This document shows, one piece after another, positions 8,111-15,749 of a stretch of 64,000 bases of DNA. The position numbers and the translations under genes were made by a program. Under the pieces are notes generated by a model, which was given only the letters and a program-made list of their open reading frames with translations, made no database searches and was not told the DNA's origin. The DNA comes from Amycolatopsis acidiphila (GTDB lineage Bacteria > Actinomycetota > Actinomycetes > Mycobacteriales > Pseudonocardiaceae), in assembly GCF_021391495.1 (NCBI RefSeq), contig NZ_CP090063.1:7688001-7752000 (forward strand). Reading direction: 5' to 3'. Each line of letters starts with the position of its first letter. Positions within the stretch are counted from its first letter, which is position 1.

Positions 8111-11100
8111 GCTCGGTCCTGGCGGAGAAGGGCGAGGCGGCGCTGGGCGGTGGCTCGGGCGAGGCGAGCGGTGACCTTTTCCGTGCCGGGGTCCACGCTC
8201 ACCGCGCGCAGGTGGTGGCTGTGCAGCAGCGTCCGCAGCACTAGCCGTTCCTCGACGCTTTCGTCGTGTGCCGCGCGTTCGCGGTAGGAGGCGAGGGCGT
8301 GGTGGCGCTGCTGCCACGCCTCGGTGACGGCGTCTCCGCCGGGTAGGGGCCGCAGCTGGCCGTGGTGGTCGACGAGGGCGAGTGCGGCGTCGGCGAGCGC
8401 GCGGTCGAGCTTGCCGGGTTCGTGAGGCAGCAGGTCGACCAGGTCGCGCAATCCGAGCTGCGGGGAGGTCGCCAGTGACGCGACGATCTCGGTCATGGAG
8501 GCCGCCGCAAGGGCTTGGCCGGGTGTTTCGGTGCGTTTCGCACAGCGCAGCTGTTCCACGGCGGCCACCGAGTCCGCGGTGAACACCTCGTCGAGGGCGT
8601 CGCGTGTTTCCGGGGTGTGGCCGAGGGCGGCCGGGGATGGTGTTGCGGAGGCGTAGGTGAGTTCGGCGAGCAGACCTGCCTCGCTCAGGGTGCCGGCCCA
8701 ATCCGTGAGCTGGGCGGCCACGGCCTCGTGGGTGTCGGGGCGGGTACGCAGGCACAGCACGAGGTGCTGGTCGCAGTCGGCTCGGGCGGGGTCGTGATGT
8801 CGCCAGAACCACCACGGCGCGGCGCCGTGCTCGGTGTTGACGCCGGTGATCAGGCCGGGCAGGTAGTCGGTGAGGATCTCGTCGAACCGTGTGGGATGGG
8901 CGTGCAGGTGTGCGCGGATGATTCCTGCCCTGCCTGGCATCGCCGTGTCCGAGCGGCGCACCGCGACGTGTGGCCGGGCTGCTCGTGTCTCGTCGTGCCC
9001 CGGTGTCTTGGCCGGTGGGGCGGCGCGCAGTGGGACCACTAGTTCGCAGGGGCGCCCGGCCCAGCCGCCGGGTTCGTGAGGTCCGGCCTCGCGCAGTTCG
9101 AGGTGGCCGGTCCGGTTGCGTTCCAGGCGGCTGCGCAACAGTGCGCGATCAGCGTGGTCGTCCAGGTCGAGCGGGAGCCGGAGTTCACCTTCGACCAGGA
9201 CGACCGCCGAGGGCACCCGCCACCGTGCCCGCCAGGTGTGCAGCGCCTCGTCCCAGGAACCGGTGCCCGCGGCGGGTGGGACGTCAGTGGGGGTGAGGTG
9301 CCAGCGGGCGGGCGAGAGGACGGCGCGGCCGTGGCGGATGCGGGGCACGAACGGCAGGTCGTCGGCGACGCCGTAGCCGAACGGGCCGTACACCGCGCGG
9401 CGCGCGGAGGCGACCTCGGCCAGGAACCGCGCCAGCGGCGGGGTCTGGATGGTGTTCTGCAGCGCGTGCGGGATGTGCGGCTGGACCCGCCGGCCGGTGG
9501 AGATCCGCACAAGCGCGATCTCATCGGCGTCGGCGGTCACCGCCAGATCGTCCAGCTCGATCACGGTCCGCTCGGTGGCGTGGTGTTCGCCGAGAGGGAT
9601 CAGGTACGGCAGGAACCGGGGTACGCGCACGATGTTCTCGTTGCCCTCGCGCCGTGGCGGGAACGACAGCTGCGCGCAGGCGACGTCGGCGCAATCCGGG
9701 GCGTAGCTGGCGGCCAGCCGTTCCCGGTCCTGTTCGGACAGCAGGCGGGTGAAGCGTCCGGCCATGCTGGTGGCGTGCATCGGAGCGCCGGTGACCCACA
9801 ACTGGAAATGCCCGCGTTCCAGGGCTTCGGATGAGGTGGCATGAAGCTGGAACGCCAGCTCCGCTCGAGCGGGCGCGATGAGTTTCGCGTGGTCACCGAC
9901 GCGGAGATCCTCGAGGACGGACTCGGTCACGGCGATCTCGGCCCGGCCCTCGGTGCTGGCGCGCTGGATCAGCCGCAGGAGGGTGACGTCGCGTTCGGTG
10001 ACGAGGTGCGCGGCGCGCGGCCGGGCCGCGCCGAGAAACCCGGCGGGGAAACCCAGCCCGGAGTCGGCGATCACCTCGCGCACACCGACGACCGCGCCCG
10101 CGCCGTAGCGGTCCAGGAACCGGGCGTGCCAGTCCTTCCATGCCGGATCGCCGAACGGGAACGGGGTGAGCCGCAGGAGCGTCGTCGCGGCGATCTCCGC
10201 CTCGCGCAGCACCGCCTCGGGAACGGTCAGCTCGCCGGCCACCGCCACGTCCACGGCCTGGACCCGCCCCGGGGTCGGATGGAGCGCGCGCATCCGATCC
10301 TCGGTCTGCTCCAACGCGATCGCGTGCTCGGCCATCGGCGCCCAGGCACGCGCCGAGGCCAGCTCGTCCCGGATCGCGGTGAGTTCGGCGGTCATCTTCA
10401 CCAGGTCGGGCAGGTCGTCGATGCCCGCGGCGTCGAGTTCGGCGAGCAGGTGCGACAACGGGTCCGTCGCTGTCAACGGTGGTCGCAGTGTGGTGATCAG
10501 CGCGCCGCTCTCGACCAGTTGCGCGAGCAGTCGGCCGATGGTCTCGGGGTCGGTGGCGGGGAAGTCGGAGCCGATCCGCTCAGCCAGCTCCGCCATCCGC
10601 ACCGGGGACGCCGCGCCTCGCAAGGCGTTCTCGACCGCGCGGGTGTAACGGAGGGAGGTGTCGAGTGCCGCGCCGCGCTGGGGCTGGGTTTCGTCCGGGC
10701 GGGCGGGAATCACGACCCGGGTGCCGCGCCGGAACGCGGCGTTGTTGGCGACCACTGTCAAGCGCGGCAGCAGGTCGTGACGTTGCTGCAGGCCCGTGAT
10801 GATCTCGCCGAGCCATCGGGCGTCCGCCCGCGCCGACACCCGGCATTCGGGGTCGAGGCGAGCGGACGCCGGGGCGTCGGTGGAGGCGGCGGCGACTCCG
10901 GCGAACAAGCCGAACGGGGTCGCGCGCCGCCTCCACCGCAGCAGGTAGGACGAGGTGGCCGACAGCACACGCCGAACCTGGCGCGGGTCGCCGTCGCGGC
11001 CGGAGACGAGCTGGTCAATCTGCTCGGCCAGCACGGGGCTCGCGATTCGCAGCGCGGCACGGACCTCGGCGCGGTGCCATAACCGCACCAGCCACGCCCG

Positions 11101-11226
11101 GCCAGTCCCGGAGGCGTCCCCGGTTCCGGCGGACACGGCCTCGGGCACGTCCAGCCCGCCTGGGTCCGTGCTGACCCGGGCCAGCACCAGATCGACGTGC
11201 TGGAAATGGGTCCGTTTCGCGGCCAT
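8107..11226 (-). CDS. LanB-type class I lanthipeptide dehydratase
   Basis: This 1,039-residue protein starts like a Lant_dehydr_N protein, with SSYLLRWRRRATPFGLFAG at about 92-110. A long glutamylation domain follows. The C-terminal elimination (SpaB_C) domain lies at about 750-1020 (IIRAHLHAHPTRFDEILTDY, then APWWFWRHHD and DQHLVLCLRTR). It would glutamylate Ser/Thr of the core peptide from glutamyl-tRNA and eliminate glutamate. It is 31 bases downstream of the precursor gene and coupled to LanC by ATGA. Full length suggests a functional enzyme. Confidence 0.93.
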   Translation of the reverse strand: MAAKRTHFQHVDLVLARVSTDPGGLDVPEAVSAGTGDASGTGRAWLVRLWHRAEVRAALRIASPVLAEQIDQLVSGRDGDPRQVRRVLSATSSYLLRWRRRATPFGLFAGVAAASTDAPASARLDPECRVSARADARWLGEIITGLQQRHDLLPRLTVVANNAAFRRGTRVVIPARPDETQPQRGAALDTSLRYTRAVENALRGAASPVRMAELAERIGSDFPATDPETIGRLLAQLVESGALITTLRPPLTATDPLSHLLAELDAAGIDDLPDLVKMTAELTAIRDELASARAWAPMAEHAIALEQTEDRMRALHPTPGRVQAVDVAVAGELTVPEAVLREAEIAATTLLRLTPFPFGDPAWKDWHARFLDRYGAGAVVGVREVIADSGLGFPAGFLGAARPRAAHLVTERDVTLLRLIQRASTEGRAEIAVTESVLEDLRVGDHAKLIAPARAELAFQLHATSSEALERGHFQLWVTGAPMHATSMAGRFTRLLSEQDRERLAASYAPDCADVACAQLSFPPRREGNENIVRVPRFLPYLIPLGEHHATERTVIELDDLAVTADADEIALVRISTGRRVQPHIPHALQNTIQTPPLARFLAEVASARRAVYGPFGYGVADDLPFVPRIRHGRAVLSPARWHLTPTDVPPAAGTGSWDEALHTWRARWRVPSAVVLVEGELRLPLDLDDHADRALLRSRLERNRTGHLELREAGPHEPGGWAGRPCELVVPLRAAPPAKTPGHDETRAARPHVAVRRSDTAMPGRAGIIRAHLHAHPTRFDEILTDYLPGLITGVNTEHGAAPWWFWRHHDPARADCDQHLVLCLRTRPDTHEAVAAQLTDWAGTLSEAGLLAELTYASATPSPAALGHTPETRDALDEVFTADSVAAVEQLRCAKRTETPGQALAAASMTEIVASLATSPQLGLRDLVDLLPHEPGKLDRALADAALALVDHHGQLRPLPGGDAVTEAWQQRHHALASYRERAAHDESVEERLVLRTLLHSHHLRAVSVDPGTEKVTARLARATAQRRLALLRQDRA

Positions 11227-11257
11227 GAGCCTCGCCCTGTCTTCTACTCGGAGTCGG

Positions 11258-11428
11258 TCACAGAGGCGTGGCGACGTGGCTGGTGCAGGCGGACCCGCAG
11301 GTCGTGCCGCCGCAGTTGTCGCTGGTGTCGCACGACATCTTCGCCAGCGGCAGGCTGTCGGCGATCACCGTCAGATCCAGCGAGAACTCGTCGGCCTCCT
11401 CGGCCGGGGAGGTAAGGGCCAGGGTCAT
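11258..11428 (-). CDS. FxLD-family lanthipeptide precursor
   Basis: This short gene encodes 56 residues. The leader is acidic and contains the diagnostic FSLD (Phe15-Asp18) in ADEFSLDLTVIADSLPL. The core is Cys/Ser/Thr-rich with four Cys (33, 39, 44, 48) around SCDTSDNCGG and TTCGSACTSH, and it ends in ATPL. It has several Ser/Thr for dehydration and two core Asp (34, 37) that could be targets of the neighbouring PIMT-like enzyme. AAGGAG lies just upstream, overlapping the stop of the methyltransferase gene. Position, FxLD motif and LanB/LanC partners all agree. Confidence 0.92.
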   Translation of the reverse strand: MTLALTSPAEEADEFSLDLTVIADSLPLAKMSCDTSDNCGGTTCGSACTSHVATPL

Positions 11429-11434
11429 AATCGA

Positions 11435-12730
11435 TCACTCCTTCTCGGTTACTTCTTGGTGTTCCTGGCCTGTCGGGGAAGGCCAGGACATCGTGATGCG
11501 CTGGTGCCGCTTGTCGACAACCACGCCGTCGGGCAGCCGCTCGTCCGGGGTGCCGGGCGGCCACACGCCGAAGGTGGGCCCAGGGCCGTGGCGCTGGTCG
11601 CGGTCCCACGCGCGGATCTGCTCGCAGAACGCGGTGACGAGGTCGTCCGCGTGCGGGCCGAAGGCGTGCGCGCCGAATTCGGCGATCCCGGGTTCGACAC
11701 CTCGCGTAGTCAGATACGCGACCGAGTCACCCTCGATGGCAGCGGAGTCGAACCACACGGTGCCCTCGTCGACCAGTACCGGCCGCAGCGACGCCTCGGC
11801 GCGCAGCTTGCCGAACCCCGGGAAAACGGTGGCCAGCCACAGTTGCAGCGTTTCGAACGACTCGGCTCCGCCGATCCGCACACCCGTCCACGCCTGCGCA
11901 CGCGGGGTGTCCAGGACGCCGTCCAGGTCGGGGACCTGCTCGCAGGGCCAGCCGTCGTCGAACCGCATCACCGCGTCGGTACCGCGCAGCGGCACCAGCT
12001 GCTCCTGGTGCGCTCCGTCGCCCTGCATGGCGACGAATCCGCAGATCTCCGCCGACCGGCTCACCAGGTGATCGCCCTCGCGGACCAGTTCCAGGGAACG
12101 GGTCAGTCCCCGCACCCGCAGCGGCACCACCAGCCGACCGTCGGGGGCGAGCTGGTCCAGCCACGCCTGCGGGATGTCCCAGGCGCCGACCGTGACGATG
12201 ATCCGGTCGTAGGGTGCGAAGTCGGCGATCCCGGTCTCGGCGTCGGCGAGGATGACGTTGACCCGCTCGTAGCCGGCGGCGTCCAGCAGCCGCCGGGCGC
12301 GTTCGGTGACGTCGGAGTCGATGTCGACGGTGGTGACCTGCCCGCCGGGTCCGGCCAGCCACGCCATCATGGCCGCGTTCACCCCGCCGGAGCCGATCTC
12401 CAGTGCCCGCATCCCGGGGCGGATGTCGGCCTGCTCCAGCATCCCGGCCTGCAGCTGCGGCGAGGACACCGTGCTGATCGGCACGCCGCGCTCGTCCCGC
12501 TTCACATGCACCGCGTCGCGAGCCTTGTACGCCTGCGCCGGTGTCGCCTCGGGGGCGAACAGATGCCGGGGCACCCCGTCGAACACGGCGGCGACCCGGT
12601 CGCTGCGGATCGCCCCCATCTCCCACAACTCGGCGATCATCGCCTTCCGCAACTCGTCGGGGTCCTCGGCCGCGCGGGCGGCATCGGTGTCGGTGTGTTC
12701 AGGTGTGCTGATAGCAGTACCTTCTTTCAT
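11435..12730 (-). CDS. FxLD-system methyltransferase (protein L-isoaspartate methyltransferase-like)
   Basis: This 431-residue protein has a PIMT-type core: IRSDRVAAVFDGVPRHLFAP, then STVSSPQLQAGMLEQ (about 87-100) and the SAM loop ALEIGSGGVNAAM (109-121). A C-terminal extension of about 180 residues is typical of the FxLD-system methyltransferase family. Related LanS_A enzymes methylate a core Asp, leading through aspartimide to isoaspartate; the same activity here is inferred. It is the first gene of the operon and ends 6 bases before the precursor ATG. Confidence 0.9.
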   Translation of the reverse strand: MKEGTAISTPEHTDTDAARAAEDPDELRKAMIAELWEMGAIRSDRVAAVFDGVPRHLFAPEATPAQAYKARDAVHVKRDERGVPISTVSSPQLQAGMLEQADIRPGMRALEIGSGGVNAAMMAWLAGPGGQVTTVDIDSDVTERARRLLDAAGYERVNVILADAETGIADFAPYDRIIVTVGAWDIPQAWLDQLAPDGRLVVPLRVRGLTRSLELVREGDHLVSRSAEICGFVAMQGDGAHQEQLVPLRGTDAVMRFDDGWPCEQVPDLDGVLDTPRAQAWTGVRIGGAESFETLQLWLATVFPGFGKLRAEASLRPVLVDEGTVWFDSAAIEGDSVAYLTTRGVEPGIAEFGAHAFGPHADDLVTAFCEQIRAWDRDQRHGPGPTFGVWPPGTPDERLPDGVVVDKRHQRITMSWPSPTGQEHQEVTEKE

Positions 12731-12744
12731 GGCTGGGGCCTCCG

Positions 12745-12915
12745 GGGAACGCTTGATGTGCTTGTCCCGCGAGGACTGTGATGAGACAGCGTCCTCGGAG
12801 GTTTTAGCCGGAGGCTTGTCGTCTTGGAGGGTGTTGTCCCGATGAGGACTGGTTTATCAGCACGACGCGCGGCCTCCGGTTCCAGTTTTTTCGTTCCTGG
12901 ACACGAAGGGAGTCG
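12745..12915 (+). ncRNA. candidate IS110 bridge-RNA region (non-coding left end)
   Basis: IS110-group elements encode a structured bridge RNA in the non-coding end just upstream of the transposase. This non-coding stretch precedes an IS110 transposase and contains a clear hairpin near 12762-12796 (GAGGACTGT, short loop, then ACAGCGTCCTC). The exact RNA ends and guide loops cannot be set by eye, and the element is damaged downstream. Confidence 0.35.
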
Positions 12916-12921
12916 GCGCAT

Positions 12922-14028
12922 TTGCTGGGAGCAGGTATCGACTGGGCGGAGTCTTTTCATGATGTGGCCCTGGGCCGCCCGGGCGAGGGAGTGATCGAGC
13001 AATTCCGTATTGACCACACCGCGGCGGGAGTCGGTCGGCTTGTGGCTCGCTGCCTGGAATTGGAGACCGACCCGGCCGACGTGCGGATCGTGCTGGAAAC
13101 ACGACACGGTCTTCTGGTCGAGGCGTTGACTGATGCGGGCTTCACGGTCCTGCCGGTCAATCCGGATGTGGTGGCCCGCCGCCGGGGGCCGGCCAAGAAG
13201 AAAGACGACGCCGAGGACGCCCGGATTTGCTGCTTGCTGGCATTGGATCAGTTCCTGGAGCTGCGGAAACTGATCCCGCACGGTGAGTTGGCGGGCGAAT
13301 TGCGCGCGATCGCCCGAGACGACGAACGCGCCGCCCGCGACGAACGAAGGCTGCTCAACCGGCTGCGTGCGGACTTGCTGGCCATCTTCCCGGCCGCTCT
13401 GGCCATCGCCGGCGGCGACCTCGGCTCGCCGGTCATGCTGAAGCTGTTGAGCCGCTGGCCAGGCCATGACCAACTGGCCGCAGCCGGCCCCGGCGACATC
13501 GCCGCGTTCGCTCGCGCCGCTAAACACGGCTGGCCCGACCGCTTCGCCGCCCGCGTCGCTGACGCCCTGGACGCTGACCGGTTGCCGGTCAAAGAGTATC
13601 TGGTGCGCGCGAAATCCGGCACGATCGCGCTGACTGCGACCCAATTGCTGGCCATCCGCGATCAACGGAGGGCGTGGGAACGCCGCATGGCGGAATTGCT
13701 GCTCGGATCGGCCCGTCATGGCCGCGCGAAACAACCGAAGGAGCCTGATCCGGGAAAAGCGATCCCGGGCGGTGAGATCTACCTGAGTTTCCCCGGGCTC
13801 GGGGACCGGCTCGCCGCCCGGATAGCCGGAGAAATCGGAGACGACATCACCCAGTTCGACACACCCAACGGGTTGCAGTGCTATGGCGGCACCGCCCCCG
13901 TCACCCGACGCTCCGGCCGGAGCGAGTTCGTCGTCGCCCGCCGTTTGGCGCATAACCACTACCTGGGCACCGCCGTGACGGCGCTCCCTGAAAGTCCCCA
14001 GGGGTACTCGTCGAAATTCCCCAGCTGA
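12922..14028 (+). pseudogene. IS110-family transposase, 3' end replaced
   Basis: The frame starts at TTG with LLGAGIDWAESFHDVAL, the first acidic position of the DEDD catalytic domain. The Tnp_20 domain appears near the end (YLSFPGLGDRLAARIAGEI, then LQCYGGTAPVTRRSGRS). After HNHYLGTAV (about base 13980) the expected C-terminal region is absent and about 15 unrelated residues finish the frame. The last part of the element was lost when adjacent IS21-like DNA arrived, so it is probably inactive. Confidence 0.8.
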
Positions 14029-14049
14029 GGTGTGCCAGCTTAGCCTGGG

Positions 14050-14415
14050 TCAGCGGTGGAGTGGGATCACTCCGTCGGGTGCTGCCAGGGGCATCTGCGG
14101 GCGGGCGGCTTCGGGTGTGGTGAGCAGGGCGACGATGGTGACCGGGCCGCCGCAGTGCGGGCAGTCGCGTTGCGCGGCCGGCTGCGGCAGCGGCGCGGGC
14201 GCGCTCGGCGGGGCGGCCGCCGGAGGCGGCCCGAAGGACGTGTGCGGGTGGCCGGCCCGGTCGATCTCGCGGCGGGCGGCGGCGGTGCGTTTGCACTGGC
14301 GCGAGCAGTAGAGGCGGGTCTTGGCCTGACGTCCGGTCGCGATGAACGCTTCCCAGCAGATCGGGCAGGTCTTGCGCGTCGCGTTGTAGTTCGGGTCGCG
14401 CGGGTCAGGAGACAT
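14050..14415 (-). CDS. small zinc-finger protein of an IS21-type element
   Basis: The 121-residue protein has an N-terminal Cys4-type finger (CPICWEAF, then LYCSRQCKR), a Pro/Ala linker and a C-terminal CPHCGGP knuckle. Its ATG lies inside the last codons of the istB fragment (11-base overlap), so it was the third gene of that IS and translationally coupled. Its role is unknown. The host element is broken, so expression is doubtful. Confidence 0.6.
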   Translation of the reverse strand: MSPDPRDPNYNATRKTCPICWEAFIATGRQAKTRLYCSRQCKRTAAARREIDRAGHPHTSFGPPPAAAPPSAPAPLPQPAAQRDCPHCGGPVTIVALLTTPEAARPQMPLAAPDGVIPLHR

Positions 14416-14534
14416 GCGCGTTCACCGCCTTGCGCAGCTTGTCCGATGTGGACTGATGGGTGCGGAGTCGGTAGGAGGGGCCGTCGATGCCGACGACGGT
14501 CGCGCGGTGCAGCAGCCGGTCCAGCATCGCCGCG
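14405..14534 (-). pseudogene. istB 3' fragment (IS21-type helper ATPase, C-terminus)
   Basis: The minus strand reads AAMLDRLLHRATVVGIDG, then PSYRLRTHQSTSDKLRKAV, the standard IstB C-terminus. It begins abruptly at the end of the Tn554-like transposon. The preceding part of the same gene is found 3.9 kb away at 18458-18612, ending in FGDATVAA, which restores the usual IstB order. Confidence 0.85.
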
Positions 14535-14546
14535 GTTATCTGACTG
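14535..14546 (+). repeat. left terminal inverted repeat of Tn554-like element
   Basis: GTTATCTGACTG at the istB junction mirrors the right end at 18445-18456, which reads GTTATCTCGACT on the minus strand. Confidence 0.7.
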
Positions 14547-14552
14547 CTCGGG

Positions 14553-15749
14553 TTGAGTGTCCACGATGTACACGATTGGGTTGGCGTGCCTCCCTTGCGT
14601 CCGTTGTGGACGGATTACCTTGCTCCGTCTATGACGGGATCAGCGTTGAGGGTGCAGCGGGTCGTGATGCCTTCGGGCACGGAGTCGGCGACTGTTGTGG
14701 CCGACGGCCTGGTGCTGGATCCGGTGGATCGGTTCCTGGCGCATCTGACCGCGATCGACCGCTCCCCGAACACCGTGCGCGCCTATGCCCATGATCTGCG
14801 GGACTATTTCGAGTTCCTGCACTGCCGTGGCCTGCACTGGGATCGGGTCGCGCTGGAGGATCTGGGCCGGTTCGTGACGTGGCTGAGGTTGCCGGTCGGG
14901 GCCCGCGATGGACGGGTGGCGATGCTGCCCTGGGTGGAGGCGAATCTCGCTGCCGCGACGGTGAATCGCAAGCTGTCGGCTTTGGCGTCGTTCTATGAGT
15001 TTCATCAGCGGCACGGTGTCGAGCTCGGTGAGTTGCTGACGCGGTGGCGGCCGGGCCGCCGCGGCGGGTCGTGGCAGCCGTTCCTGGCGCACCTGGGCGC
15101 ACGGCCGGAGCGGCACCGCGCGATCTCGCTGCGAGCAGAGCGGCGGCCGCCACGGGAGCTGAGCCAGGCGGAGATGACGGCGCTGATCGGTTCTTGCGAC
15201 CGGTTGCGGGACAAGTTCCTGCTGAACCTGTTGAAGGGCACGGGATTGCGGATCGGTGAGGCGCTGGGGTTGCGGCACGAAGATCTCGACGCCCGCCGTC
15301 GGCTGGTCGCGGTTCGGCCCCGGAGGAACGTGAACCGAGCGCGGGCAAAGACGTGGTCACGGGAAGTTCCCGCCGATGCTGACCTGTTCCGCCTCTACAG
15401 CGATTACCTGCACGAGGAATACGGGACGCTGGACTGTGACTACGTGTTCGTCAATCTCTGGGGCTCGCCGGTCGGCGCGCCGATGAGCTACGCCACCGTC
15501 GACCGACTGGTGCGCCGCCTGCGAGCCCGCACCGGGATCGCGTTCTCGCCGCATCTGTTCCGCCACAGCTACGCCACCGGGTTGCTGCGCCGCGGGGTCG
15601 CCGCCGAGATCGTCCAGCACTTGCTCGGGCACGCCAGCATCAGCACCACCGTCGACACCTACTCCCATCTGGGTGTCGAGGACGCTCGTCGCGCCCTGGC
15701 CGCGGCCGGGTTCCTCGACGCGCCAGCGACAACGGAGCCGACCGCATGA
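14553..15749 (+). CDS. tyrosine recombinase, TnpA-like (Tn554 family)
   Basis: This 398-residue phage-integrase-type recombinase has an N-terminal SAM-like domain (FLAHLTAIDRSPNTVRAYAH) and catalytic residues in GTGLRIGEALGL (Arg), HLFRHSYATGLL (His-x-x-Arg) and LLGHASISTTVDTYSH (His, with the nucleophile Tyr). It overlaps the next gene by ATGA. The start is uncertain: TTG at 14553 is the furthest upstream in frame, and ATG at 14631 is possible. It would act with the long recombinase in site-selective transposition. Confidence 0.88.
   Translation: MSVHDVHDWVGVPPLRPLWTDYLAPSMTGSALRVQRVVMPSGTESATVVADGLVLDPVDRFLAHLTAIDRSPNTVRAYAHDLRDYFEFLHCRGLHWDRVALEDLGRFVTWLRLPVGARDGRVAMLPWVEANLAAATVNRKLSALASFYEFHQRHGVELGELLTRWRPGRRGGSWQPFLAHLGARPERHRAISLRAERRPPRELSQAEMTALIGSCDRLRDKFLLNLLKGTGLRIGEALGLRHEDLDARRRLVAVRPRRNVNRARAKTWSREVPADADLFRLYSDYLHEEYGTLDCDYVFVNLWGSPVGAPMSYATVDRLVRRLRARTGIAFSPHLFRHSYATGLLRRGVAAEIVQHLLGHASISTTVDTYSHLGVEDARRALAAAGFLDAPATTEPTA

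Noticed and set aside
11268..12071. Plus-strand frames opposite the FxLD methyltransferase
   Set aside because: No motif; the minus strand has the PIMT signatures and the precursor gene.
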